Assembly (NCBI GenBank): GCA_023408075.1
Contig: JAEYKW010000046.1
Coordinates: 1 to 64,000, forward strand
DNA from: Bacillota bacterium
GTDB taxonomy: Bacteria > Bacillota > Clostridia > Christensenellales > SZUA-584
DNA length: 64,000 bases
Direction: 5' to 3'
The translations under genes and the position numbers were made by a program. Positions 16,469-24,804 of this stretch are shown here, piece by piece (position 1 is the stretch's first letter; every line of letters begins with the position of its first letter). The notes beneath the pieces were generated by a model. That model ran no database searches. It was not told where the DNA came from and saw nothing but the letters and a program-made list of their open reading frames with translations.

Positions 16469-17107
16469 ATGTCTGCGATCTATGTTTATATTCTTGATAC
16501 TTTAGCCGACTGGGAACTTGGGTATGTTATTTCGGAGCTGAATTCCGGCCGGTTTTTCAAAAAAGGCGAGCAACGTGTATCGCTCAAAACGGTTAGTTAT
16601 TCTGGGGAGCCAATCAATACAATGGGCGGGATGACAATAGTGCCCAATTGCTTAATTGATGATATCGTTGTGAGTGAAACAAGTATGCTGCTATTGCCGG
16701 GCGCAGATACATGGAACGACCCAAAGCATAGCGCTATCATCGAAAAAGCAAGCGAATTTCTCTCTCTAGGCGCTACGGTGTGTGCAATCTGTGGGGCTAC
16801 CGCAGCACTTGCCAACTTTGGGCTACTGGATAAGCGTCCGCATACCAGTAATGGACCGGGGTTTCTTGAAATGGTTTCTCCTGCCTATAAAGGGCAGAGC
16901 TTTTATATAGACAAGCCATCTGTAGCAGATAACAACCTTATTACTGCAAGTTCCACCGGAGCTTTGTTATGGGCAAAACAAATTATTGAGCATTTAGGTG
17001 TTTTTCAATCGAACACGCTGGAATTCTGGTATGAGTATTTTAGTACCGGTGAGCCTGAATATTTCTTTGCCCTCATGCAATCTTTGCCGTCCGGCAATGA
17101 AAACTGA
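16469..17107 (+). CDS. DJ-1/PfpI family protein
   Basis: Class I glutamine-amidotransferase-like fold, 212 residues. The nucleophile elbow reads VCAICGATAALA with Cys108; MLLLPGADTW is the usual glutamate-side loop. Members include deglycase/chaperone-like proteins and intracellular peptidase homologues (YdeA-like in Bacilli), so the exact activity is uncertain. GGAGG precedes ATG 16469. It is transcribed away from a WYL regulator and probably controlled by it. Cytoplasmic; no signal sequence. Confidence 0.85.
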   Translation: MSAIYVYILDTLADWELGYVISELNSGRFFKKGEQRVSLKTVSYSGEPINTMGGMTIVPNCLIDDIVVSETSMLLLPGADTWNDPKHSAIIEKASEFLSLGATVCAICGATAALANFGLLDKRPHTSNGPGFLEMVSPAYKGQSFYIDKPSVADNNLITASSTGALLWAKQIIEHLGVFQSNTLEFWYEYFSTGEPEYFFALMQSLPSGNEN

Positions 17108-17158
17108 TCGTTGCTCGGTGGGTAGTTCGTTGTGTCCGAATACTGTTCTAACCAATGA

Positions 17159-17350
17159 GCGGCGGTTTTAAAACCGCCGCTCTGCTTGATAAAAAATCCC
17201 ACCCTGTCATGCTGAGGAGCGTAGCGACGTGAGCATCCCATGGCTAAACGCGTATAACATGGGATTTTTCGATCGCTTACGCTCACTCAAAATGACGTTT
17301 AGTACTTTGTCAGCAGCCTGAACGGCGGTTTTAAAACCGCCGCTCTGCTT
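17159..17350. repeat. Hairpin repeat B flanked by duplicated palindromes
   Basis: A perfect palindrome gcggcggttttaaaaccgccgc (17159-17180) followed by tctgctt occurs again at 17321-17350. Between them (17191-17320) lies the family B repeat: it starts cccaccctgtcatgctgagg, has the inner hairpin cccatg..catggg, and ends gtactttgtcagcagcct. A second near-identical copy is at 53137-53283. The palindromes could act as bidirectional terminators for the convergent genes on either side. No coding sequence. Confidence 0.8.
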
Positions 17351-17403
17351 ATTTTTCAGTCAATACCACGCACTCACGAGGAACGAGGTCATCACTTAAA
17401 AAC

Positions 17404-18378
17404 TTAGACGGTCGGGGTGCCGCAATCCGGGCAGAATTTGCTTGCGACCATCTTACGGCATTTGGGACAGAATTGGTCCCCGGTTGCTGCAGCTTGTGCC
17501 GCCGCTGGTTGGCTCGGCGCCGTACCCATTGCGCCCGCCATCTGCTGCGCCATCTGCGCGCCCATCACCATTTGCGCGCCCATCGACGCAAAGCTGTTGT
17601 CGTTGGCGCCGGGTGTCGTGAAACTGTCCGCCATTTGAACGGTTGCATACTTGCCGACGTTGTTCACGAAGGCTTGGCCAGCCACACGCTCCGCCATTTG
17701 CTGTACTTCCGGCGGGTAGTTGATACTGAGGATATTCACGTCGTCCACACCCAAACCGAATTCTTGCAATTCCTTGTCGAGCTCAGCGCAAATGACTTTC
17801 CCCAATTTGCGGCTGTTTTGCTGCAAGCCGATGAGCGCGTTGACGTTGATGTTCTGCTCTCCGCCCAAAATAGCTTCCGCAACCACAGGATTCAACTCGC
17901 CCATGATGCGTTCTGAAATGTCCGAAAGCGAATAGGTATCCTTGACGCCTGCGACTTTATCGATGAACGTCTGATAATCGCGGAACTGCACAATCAGGTT
18001 GCCGTGGCAGCCAATGGGAATGCCCGAGGGAACCTCGGGAGTGGGAATCATGATACGTTGCCGGGTGCCCCATTGCAGCAAGAGCTGCTTGCTGTTGATG
18101 AAGTAGACCTCCGCACGCATTCCGGTGTCGCCGCGCAGGCTAAACCAGCCTTTGAGCGTGGAGAGGAAGGGAACGATATCGGTTGCAACATCGTAGCTGC
18201 CCGCGTTTTCAAAAACGCCTTCGATCACGCCGTTCGCGAAAAAAATCGCTTTTTGTCCGGCTCGGATAACGAGCTTTGCGCCTTTTTTTATCTCCTTGGC
18301 AGGCCACTTGTAAAACAATATATCATCCCGAAACTCTTCCCATTCGATCGTATCCTTGCCTTGTCCAAACCATGCCAT
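17404..18378 (-). CDS. SPFH-domain protein, YdjI-like, with C-terminal zinc ribbon
   Basis: SPFH/band-7 protein of 324 residues similar to B. subtilis YdjI. The SPFH domain covers about 25-240 (GQKAIFFANGVIEGVFENAG near the start; QEFGLGVDDVNILSI near the end). A Met/Ala/Gln-rich linker leads to a zinc ribbon CPKC..CPDCG at the extreme C-terminus. It has no membrane segment; in B. subtilis YdjI is recruited to the membrane by YdjG/YdjH and works with a PspA homologue. It follows the YdjG-like gene by 23 bp in the same operon. No pspA homologue is present here. Confidence 0.88.
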   Translation of the reverse strand: MAWFGQGKDTIEWEEFRDDILFYKWPAKEIKKGAKLVIRAGQKAIFFANGVIEGVFENAGSYDVATDIVPFLSTLKGWFSLRGDTGMRAEVYFINSKQLLLQWGTRQRIMIPTPEVPSGIPIGCHGNLIVQFRDYQTFIDKVAGVKDTYSLSDISERIMGELNPVVAEAILGGEQNINVNALIGLQQNSRKLGKVICAELDKELQEFGLGVDDVNILSINYPPEVQQMAERVAGQAFVNNVGKYATVQMADSFTTPGANDNSFASMGAQMVMGAQMAQQMAGAMGTAPSQPAAAQAAATGDQFCPKCRKMVASKFCPDCGTPTV

Positions 18379-18401
18379 ATACTTTTCTCTCCCATTATTT
18401 T

Positions 18402-19499
18402 TTATTGGTATTCAAGAAAAAGATAAACAACCCCCACGATAGCCGCAACCGCCAAAACAGTTGCAATCGCAATCTTGGCCGCGCTGTACGGCCGCTGCCC
18501 GTCTACCTTTCCCGTTTCGCCGTTGACGAAGTAACGATAGGTTTTCCCATTGTAAAAGAATGTGGATGCCCAGACCGGCAGCAACATGTGTTTGTACGTC
18601 ACGTCCGTGTATTTCGCCTCAATGGAGGTTACGTCGGCTTCGTCGTACTGCTGCAGAATTTGATTTTTGGCCATCGAGCTAAGGACACTTTCCATGACGC
18701 TTTTTGCCCTTTCAAAAGCAGCATCTGCCTTAACTTTATACAACTCGGCATAATAACCGGACAAATATGCGGCTGAATAAGGCACCGTGTTCTCTACCGT
18801 ATTAAAGGGCAGAATTTTCGCGATATCCTTTTCGCGATCAGAGGCGCAGATTTGAACGTCGTTAAATGTGTTGTCTACCACACCCGATACGTGGTGCCAA
18901 TCAACCGTAGTATGTCTGTTTCCGTCCTTATCAGTCTCGGTTCGGGTGTCACCGCCTCGTCCTTGATAAAACGCGACAGCAGAAGCGTCATACGTCCAAA
19001 AAGGAAGGTACATACCGATGAGTGCGCTGCCCAAGCTAAACTTTTTTTTGAAATCATTGGGGGCGAACCAGATCGATTTTACCCATGCCTTAAATTTTTG
19101 AATGGCGTTATTTTTATCGATCTTGAAGGGGATAATCCCTTCGGGCGGAATCCCTGCCGCTTGCTTCACGGTAGCAATCTGCACAGACCCGCACATCGGG
19201 CAGGTTGTCGCGACCGCCATATCGTCGAATGTGATTTCATAGCCGCAGTTCTGGCATTGCGCCACCGCAAGGCCCTCAAATGCAACGCTTTGCTGCTCAC
19301 GCTGCGCATACTGGCTGAAATCATATTCCTTCACCCCGTTTGAAAGGGTTTCCATCGTGGCCGGCGCTTTACATGCCTCACAGCGGAAACTTTGGCTCTC
19401 GATGTCGTACTTAATTAAACCGCCGCAATTTGGGCAGAGAAATGTTTGCGTGTTCACGTTTACCTTTTTCACATCGGTACTTGTTTCTGCCTGAATCAT
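18402..19499 (-). CDS. YdjG-like zinc-ribbon membrane protein
   Basis: Protein of 365 residues with three N-terminal CxxC pairs typical of TFIIB-like zinc ribbons: CPNCG, CEAC and, after about 40 residues, CQNCG..CPMCG. A central unknown domain follows, then one membrane helix at about 341-361 (AKIAIATVLAVAAIVGVVYL) and a very short tail. It resembles B. subtilis YdjG, which with YdjH tethers YdjI (SPFH) to the membrane under envelope stress. It is the first gene of a two-gene operon with the SPFH gene. Start ATG 19499 follows GGGGAGG. Confidence 0.8.
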   Translation of the reverse strand: MIQAETSTDVKKVNVNTQTFLCPNCGGLIKYDIESQSFRCEACKAPATMETLSNGVKEYDFSQYAQREQQSVAFEGLAVAQCQNCGYEITFDDMAVATTCPMCGSVQIATVKQAAGIPPEGIIPFKIDKNNAIQKFKAWVKSIWFAPNDFKKKFSLGSALIGMYLPFWTYDASAVAFYQGRGGDTRTETDKDGNRHTTVDWHHVSGVVDNTFNDVQICASDREKDIAKILPFNTVENTVPYSAAYLSGYYAELYKVKADAAFERAKSVMESVLSSMAKNQILQQYDEADVTSIEAKYTDVTYKHMLLPVWASTFFYNGKTYRYFVNGETGKVDGQRPYSAAKIAIATVLAVAAIVGVVYLFLEYQ

Positions 19500-19794
19500 G
19501 TTCCAGCCTCCCCTTGTTGTAGGTTTATCGTTGCACTGTGATTTGTAAAACTATTATAGCATACTATATTCGACATTTATATACAAAGTTTAGCATCAAG
19601 CGCTTCTGGTTTTTGCATGTATCACCATGAACGCATTATATATTGGAAAAAATGCAGAATGGGTTGTGTTATAATATGCATAGAAATATGAGGGCTCTAG
19701 CCAAGTCACAATTCCGACTGTGCGGAATAAATACGAGATCAAACCGCAAAACTCATCATTGAAAAAATGAAAATCTTCGACCGGTTTTACAGAG
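19500..19794. other. Intergenic region, AT-rich
   Basis: No gene is recognised. A TATAAT-like box at about 19670 could serve a plus-strand transcript. The right end merges into the rlmD-like fragment at 19795-19852. Confidence 0.4.
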
Positions 19795-19852
19795 GAAATA
19801 TTCGACTAACGACGGCGCATGTGGGAGCGTGGTATCGATGTTAAGAGTATAA
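19795..19852 (+). pseudogene. Fragment of a second rlmD-like gene (3-prime end)
   Basis: The bases from 19818 (gcatgtgg) to 19845 closely match the last codons of intact rlmD (12976-13017, THVESVVLM), with a frame break before AGC GTG GTA and a different stop (TAA at 19850-19852). It lies on the same strand as the internal fragment at 15340-15389. Confidence 0.6.
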
Positions 19853-19874
19853 TTTCAATTCAGAGGGGATATAT

Positions 19875-20567
19875 ATGCGATTTCTTAAGACTGTTGTTTT
19901 GATAGCGCTGATCACCATCCTCTTGACAGGCTGTATTTTCGAGACATATTACAGTCGTGAATACGGCCATTTATCAAAATACGTATTGCGGGATGGCCAA
20001 ATCACAATCGATAAAAACACGTATATGTTATGCAATTGGAATTACCCGAAATATCCGTCGTCCAATGCTGGAGATGAAGTTTTCTCTCGGATAGACGATC
20101 AGGATCAGGAGATGAGATATAATGGCATACTATATGAGCTTCATCAATTTTCCGATCGGTCATTTTTAATATATGTATATGAGGCGGATGCAGGTAGCGG
20201 CTGGGGTGGCTGCCGCGTCTTGCGTCGTAGCGATATAGACATGCCAGAGTTAACATACGAAAATGTCGATTCCCTTGAATCAGAAAACTTTGCTTGGAAA
20301 AGTCAGGATGAAGCTTTCATATATGAGTTGTTCGGTGCAATGAGTGATGAAGCGAATAATATAGAAAATGATGATATTATTCGTGAAAGTGAATATTACG
20401 ACACAATCACATACCGCAATGATGACTGGCCTGATTTTTGTTTTCAGATTACCATAAGGTATGTTAAAGATGAGTATTTTGTATGGAGCGTGTTTTTGGG
20501 TGAAGGCAGCGCGTGGATAACCATGCCGCACAATTTGATTGAAAAGATTAAAGTGAAAAGCGAATAA
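19875..20567 (+). CDS. Hypothetical lipoprotein
   Basis: Unrecognised exported protein of 230 residues. The signal peptide ends in the lipobox LLTGC (Cys about 20); the rest is acidic and rich in Tyr, Asp and Glu with no repeats. GAGGGG stands 8 bases before ATG 19875. The gene is clearly more AT-rich than the leu or suf genes of this window, which fits acquired DNA. It stands in a stretch of small accessory and broken genes. Confidence 0.65.
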   Translation: MRFLKTVVLIALITILLTGCIFETYYSREYGHLSKYVLRDGQITIDKNTYMLCNWNYPKYPSSNAGDEVFSRIDDQDQEMRYNGILYELHQFSDRSFLIYVYEADAGSGWGGCRVLRRSDIDMPELTYENVDSLESENFAWKSQDEAFIYELFGAMSDEANNIENDDIIRESEYYDTITYRNDDWPDFCFQITIRYVKDEYFVWSVFLGEGSAWITMPHNLIEKIKVKSE

Positions 20568-20651
20568 ATAGAGTTGCTCCGCTTCGTTCCGAAAGTGATA
20601 TATTTATGTAAATAAGTCTAAACTATAACTTTTTTTTTGACGGAGGAAAGC

Positions 20652-20795
20652 ATGAAACAAATACAATTTTCAATTGAAATAAATGCCTCTAAAGAAAAGG
20701 TCTGGGCAACTCTTTGGGACGATAAGTCATTTCGTGACTGGGCTAATATTATTGATGAAGGCACATATATGAAGGGCGTGTTGTGCGTGAAATGA
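20652..20795 (+). pseudogene. Truncated SRPBCC/AHSA1-like domain gene
   Basis: A 47-codon frame behind GGAGG. The start KQIQFSIEINASKEKVWATL, continuing to WDDKSFRDWANII, is the typical N-terminus of SRPBCC (START-like, AHSA1) ligand-binding proteins, normally 140-160 residues. A stop at 20793-20795 ends it and no continuation was found in other frames, so the rest is lost. Confidence 0.65.
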
Positions 20796-20811
20796 TATCT
20801 TGATAATCTGG

Positions 20812-20884
20812 GTGTCAAGGATGCTGGGACTAATGTTTATCGAATCTTATTGCGAAGAATATTAGATTTCAGTGTCCTTGACAC
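20812..20884. repeat. Inverted repeat with perfect 10-bp arms
   Basis: gtgtcaagga (20812-20821) and tccttgacac (20875-20884) enclose 53 bases. It could be a small transposon-like end pair or a long-loop hairpin; there is no T run after it. It lies just past the truncated SRPBCC gene. Confidence 0.5.
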
Positions 20885-20924
20885 TTTCGGTTTGGCATAC
20901 TGGGTGACTGCATGGTTTATGAAA

Positions 20925-21644
20925 TTATTCCTGTTTATACGTGAGATCATATTTCGCATTGCTTTTTTCTCGCACTAAAAAGCTATCATAAGCCTTCCGG
21001 AGCTTTTTGTACTGGGATATGCACGCGACTACCGATACTATGGCTAATCCGATTATGACAACAGAAGTTATGATAATTGCTACCACATTTGAGTGTGTAA
21101 CTGCAATATACAGAAGAGTGCCCATTACCAATATTGCGACGGCTAAAACAGACACGACCTTCTTTGCATAACTGAAATATTGATTGCCGAAATCACAAGG
21201 ATTTGCAATAAAATCAACGTCTGAAACCACATTTGGTTCAGTCGTAAAGACGGGTGACGACCATTCATTCGTTCTTCTATTATACCTTGAATTAGTAAAG
21301 GTCAGGCACACATCTGTGTCCTGCTGCATATCGACAAGCAATTTCGCTCTTAAACGATACGCCTTAATGTTATTATACCAGTCCGAGTCGGTATTCAATA
21401 AAAATACATTGAATACGCCTTGGATAACAATAGTAACGACATGGATAAATATCCATAAAGGCGTTCTGTTGCTCGTTGTGAGTTCCTGTTCGATTATAAT
21501 TTCGTATTGTTTTTTTTCATCGATGTGACAGGAAGCAACCGGAATGGTATCATCGGCGGCACAGCAAAGCGTCTTTGTTTCATTATTTATCCGTATTGAC
21601 AGACAATCATCCGAAGCGATTTTCCCATATATATTAAGTAGCAT
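20925..21644 (-). CDS. Hypothetical membrane protein
   Basis: Unrecognised protein of 239 residues. Hydrophobic segments lie at about 63-83 (LWIFIHVVTIVIQGVFNVFLL) and as a pair at about 163-211 (VVSVLAVAILVMGTLLYIAV, VVAIIITSVVIIGLAIVSVV). The N-terminal 60 residues look like a small beta-rich domain. The layout is like some small DUF proteins of accessory regions, but I cannot name a family. No clear ribosome site is visible. AT-rich like its neighbour. Confidence 0.55.
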   Translation of the reverse strand: MLLNIYGKIASDDCLSIRINNETKTLCCAADDTIPVASCHIDEKKQYEIIIEQELTTSNRTPLWIFIHVVTIVIQGVFNVFLLNTDSDWYNNIKAYRLRAKLLVDMQQDTDVCLTFTNSRYNRRTNEWSSPVFTTEPNVVSDVDFIANPCDFGNQYFSYAKKVVSVLAVAILVMGTLLYIAVTHSNVVAIIITSVVIIGLAIVSVVACISQYKKLRKAYDSFLVREKSNAKYDLTYKQE

Positions 21645-22318
21645 GAATCACCACTTACCCTATTCATATTTGGGTTAGTATTCGTCAATCTCCACTAATT
21701 CATGTATTGATTATTTGAAGGTTTATGTAAACAAGAGAAATTACTTGATGTGCAATGAAATTCCAAGATATTTTCCAATAATATCGGAATAAACCATCCT
21801 CGGGATTAGAATAGTTTTCCGGAGATTCGGATAACTGAGTGTAAACTGAGGAGGAAATCCAAAAAAGAGGGAGGAGAAGAGAATGATTATCAATCAGCTT
21901 GTTGAATTAGAAAATTAAAAATTGAAGGCATTACCTCAGCCAGAAGCGGCTTGAGTAACCCCCGGTCCTTATACTACAAACACAAAAAATCATATTAAAT
22001 CTTTGAAACAGGCGTCTGAGTGGTGTTCTACCATCTGGACACTTTTCGTTCTAAAGATAAGATAATGGAGCTGTGAGTTGAACCCGCATGAAGCAAAAAT
22101 TTTGTCGCTAAACGGAGGAGGATAAAATCATGAGTAAACGGCATTTCATCCGGTGATCCGCAGGCTGTGGAAAAGGTTAATCAAGACACGATATACTGAT
22201 TCACCAACATTTAAGTTGATAAAAATGGGAACTGCGCTTAAAATAGAATTCGAACAGGTGACACAATTAATAATTCTTAAAAATCTTCTTTGTCCTTTTT
22301 AAAATGGGGTAATTTCTT
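21645..22318. other. Gap with decayed short reading frames
   Basis: Strong ribosome sites (GGGAGGAGAAG at about 21869, GGAGGAGG at about 22114) stand before frames that stop after 11 and 8 codons. The first reads MIINQLVELEN then stop at 21916-21918. This looks like a graveyard of small genes; no intact gene is supported. Confidence 0.5.
22130..22199 (+). pseudogene. Frameshifted small gene
   Basis: ATG 22130 behind GGAGGAGG gives MSKRHFIR and then a stop. Shifting frame at that point continues GDPQAVEKVNQDTIY to a stop at 22197-22199. The family is not recognised. Confidence 0.4.
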
Positions 22319-23107
22319 ATGAAACTTATACAATTTGCAGAAAAATACGGTCCGTATGCTCTGATTGCCGGAGGCTCCGACGGATTGGGCTACGCTTTTG
22401 CGGCGGGGCTTGCGCGGCGGGGATTGAATCTGGTGCTGATGGCGCGTCAGGAAGACCGGCTCAAAGCGGCGGCGGCCCGGCTAAAAGACACATATCAAAT
22501 CGATGTGATTTCCATCGCTGCGGATATGGCGGATTACGAAAATGTAAAACAATTGATTAGCGCTCTTGAGGTTTCCATTGGCTTGCTTGTTTACAATGCG
22601 GCTTTCGCGCCCATTGGTTTATTCGAAAATACGAGCGAAGAGCATTTGGCGCTTGCCACGGCGGTCAATGTCAAAGCGCCGCTGCTGCTCACAAAGCTTT
22701 TATCCGCGTCGATGATAGAGCAAAAACGCGGCGGCATTGTGCTGATGTCATCTCTTGCCGGGGGGCAGGGCAGCCCGAACATTGCAGCCTATGCAGCCAC
22801 AAAATCATTTAACGCCATTTTAGCCGAAGGCCTTTGGAAAGAATTAAGGCCGCACGGAATTGATGTGATTGTCTGCTGTGCCGGTGCCATTCTCACGCCC
22901 GGCTATCAGCAAGCTGAAAAAGCCAAACAGGCGCCCGGAACGCTGGCAACCCATGAAGTCGCTGAACAAGCCTTGAATGCTTTGGGGAAAGGCCCGATTA
23001 TCATACCCGGGGCCATCAATAAAGTCGGTCGGTTTGTACTGACCAGGCTTTTAAGCCGAAAAGCCGCTATTGCTACGATGTCGAAAAACACCGGAGGTTT
23101 GTCATGA
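22319..23107 (+). CDS. Short-chain dehydrogenase/reductase
   Basis: NAD(P)-dependent SDR of 262 residues. The cofactor motif GGSDGLGYAFA occurs in the place of TGxxxGxG; NAA at about 97-99; the active site has Ser in VLMSSLAG and YAATK (Tyr-x-x-x-Lys). The overall type resembles the 3-oxoacyl/17-beta-hydroxysteroid dehydrogenase-like SDR group. It overlaps the next gene, a sterol-reductase-like membrane protein, by 4 bp (ATGA), so the two probably act in one pathway on a lipid or isoprenoid-like substrate. That link is inference. Confidence 0.92.
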   Translation: MKLIQFAEKYGPYALIAGGSDGLGYAFAAGLARRGLNLVLMARQEDRLKAAAARLKDTYQIDVISIAADMADYENVKQLISALEVSIGLLVYNAAFAPIGLFENTSEEHLALATAVNVKAPLLLTKLLSASMIEQKRGGIVLMSSLAGGQGSPNIAAYAATKSFNAILAEGLWKELRPHGIDVIVCCAGAILTPGYQQAEKAKQAPGTLATHEVAEQALNALGKGPIIIPGAINKVGRFVLTRLLSRKAAIATMSKNTGGLS

Positions 23108-24180
23108 CGTTGTTTTCAGGTTTGATCACCCCGCTCATCGCATACGCAATGATTACTCTTTTACATATCATCATTCCGGTGAAAAGAATGAAGGGATATG
23201 TCAAAAATGAAATCACAGGCGAAGTCATGAATTACAGAACCAACGGAAAATTTGTTCTTTTGGCGAGTATTCTCATTTGGTTTCTGCTTGGTTTTTTTGA
23301 TATCGTGCCATACTTATGGTTGTATGAAACCCGATGGCTGGGCCTTATCGGCGCGGTTGTGATCGGATTGGTCTATTCTTTTTACATTGTTCTCAAACAC
23401 CCGTCTACGGGCAAATCTTTCTTTGCTGATTTTTGGTATGGCAGGGTTAAAGACGCGCAGATTAAAGACGGCTTCATTGATGCAAAAATGTGGTTTTACT
23501 TAATCGGCGCGGTGATGCTTCAATTGAACGTGCTTTCTTTTGCGGCATATCATATCATGAATGTCCCGCATATTAACTATGGTTTTCTTCTCGGCTGCGC
23601 CATGCTCACATGGTTTTGCTTTGATTATCTGATATTTGAAAAGATCCATCTTTGGACATACGATTTTATCGCGGAGCGCGTCGGATTCAAATTGGGGTTT
23701 GGCTGTCTTGCGTTCTACCCATATTTCTATTCTGTCTCACTCTGGTTTACTGCGCATCTTCCGAATCCCGGTCATCCCGTATGGCTGACAATACTCTTTG
23801 GCGCGCTTTTCCTCTGCGGCTGGGTGCTGACGCGCGGCGCAAATATGCAAAAGTACTTCTTTAAAATTGCGCCCGACAAGAAATTTCTTTGGATAAAGCC
23901 TGAAGTGCTCAGCGACGGTCACTTAAGCCTGCTGGCCAATGGCTACTGGGGCGCAAGCCGCCACATCAACTATCTTGGCGAGATTATTCAGGCGATCGCC
24001 GTGGCTCTGGCCTCCGGCTACGCCGGGATATGGATGGTGTGGCTGTATCCGGCTTACTATATCGGTCTTATGATTTCGCGCCAGGCCGATGACGACAAGG
24101 TTTGCAGGGCGAAATACGGAGAGCTTTGGGATGAATACACCAGAAAAGTGAAATACAAGATTATTCCATTTATATATTGA
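23104..24180 (+). CDS. ERG4/ERG24-like sterol reductase-family membrane protein
   Basis: Polytopic membrane protein of 358 residues with about eight to ten hydrophobic segments. The C-terminus carries the hallmarks of the sterol C14/C24 reductase (ERG4/ERG24) family: ANGYWGASRHINYLGE, then CRAKYGELWDEYTRKVKYKI and a final IPFIY. These residues bind NADPH in characterised members. The family reduces C=C bonds in sterols; bacterial members are scattered, and the natural substrate in a presumed anaerobe is unknown. It overlaps the SDR gene by 4 bp and is translationally coupled to it. Confidence 0.85.
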   Translation: MTLFSGLITPLIAYAMITLLHIIIPVKRMKGYVKNEITGEVMNYRTNGKFVLLASILIWFLLGFFDIVPYLWLYETRWLGLIGAVVIGLVYSFYIVLKHPSTGKSFFADFWYGRVKDAQIKDGFIDAKMWFYLIGAVMLQLNVLSFAAYHIMNVPHINYGFLLGCAMLTWFCFDYLIFEKIHLWTYDFIAERVGFKLGFGCLAFYPYFYSVSLWFTAHLPNPGHPVWLTILFGALFLCGWVLTRGANMQKYFFKIAPDKKFLWIKPEVLSDGHLSLLANGYWGASRHINYLGEIIQAIAVALASGYAGIWMVWLYPAYYIGLMISRQADDDKVCRAKYGELWDEYTRKVKYKIIPFIY

Positions 24181-24267
24181 GTGCGGGTGGGATAATAACT
24201 GCAGTCGGAGCATAATAAATTAAAACGTTACAAGGTCTATTTCGGTAAAACAAGGAGGCAGGATATC

Positions 24268-24510
24268 ATGGACGAAGAAAAGAAAAAAGAAGAGTATAAG
24301 GTGAGCGGCGAAGACCTGATGGCAAAGATCAAAGCCATCATTCGGGAAGGCAACGCGAGAAAGGTGACGATTAAGGATAAGGATGATAAGGAGATACTCA
24401 GCTTTCCGCTGACCGTCGGCGTGGTGGGTATCGCATTAGCTCCTGTTTTTGCAGCCATTGCAACGATCACGGCGTTGGTTACAGAATGTACAATTGTCGT
24501 TGAACGGTAA
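24268..24510 (+). CDS. DUF4342 family protein
   Basis: Small protein of 80 residues. The N-terminal part (VSGEDLMAKIKAIIREGNAR, then KVTIKD) and the hydrophobic C-terminal half (FPLTVGVVGIALAPVFAAIA) match the DUF4342 pattern. In some proteins this segment follows a UBA-like domain; here it stands alone. One membrane helix is likely at about 49-70. AGGAGG precedes ATG 24268. Function unknown. Confidence 0.75.
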   Translation: MDEEKKKEEYKVSGEDLMAKIKAIIREGNARKVTIKDKDDKEILSFPLTVGVVGIALAPVFAAIATITALVTECTIVVER

Positions 24511-24559
24511 AAATATCTTCGCAAATCTATATTCATCAACTTTTGAGGAATAGGTCGGC

Positions 24560-24770
24560 TAAGGCTTTCAAGGGAAGTATTGGCTGCCAACCCGAAAGGA
24601 ACTGTTTGGCAGCGCCGAGAGTGGAGCTTAAGGAAAAAGGTCAGGAGTGCTGAGCAAACGTACTGGATGGCGTGAAGGAAACCGCTCTGTTTATTCCGCT
24701 GAACCGCCGTATGAGGGACTGTATGAACGGCGGTGTGAGAGGACGGAGTTAGACACCCATCCCCCTCAAT
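24560..24770 (+). mobile_element. Group II intron remnant (RNA 3-prime part, no reverse transcriptase)
   Basis: The stretch ends in a domain V-like hairpin: gaaccgccgtat (24701-24712) with CCGCCGT (24704-24710) pairing to ACGGCGG (24727-24733). Next comes gtgtgagaggacgg and a domain VI-like stem with a cccatccccctc tail. Upstream, gaactgtttggcagcgccgag and the stretch near 24645 (gctgagcaaacgtactggat) look like intron core. No maturase or reverse transcriptase frame is present, so the copy is deleted and inactive. Assignment is from remembered consensus sequences. Confidence 0.55.
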
Positions 24771-24804
24771 TTCGGTCAGGGTGGTTGGGTTCTTGCAAGT
24801 AAAA

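Noticed and set aside
24181..24600. Group II intron 5-prime end starting gtgcg at 24181
   Set aside because: The DUF4342 gene with its own ribosome site lies inside the span, and intron core motifs begin only after about 24560; the gtgcg match is likely chance.
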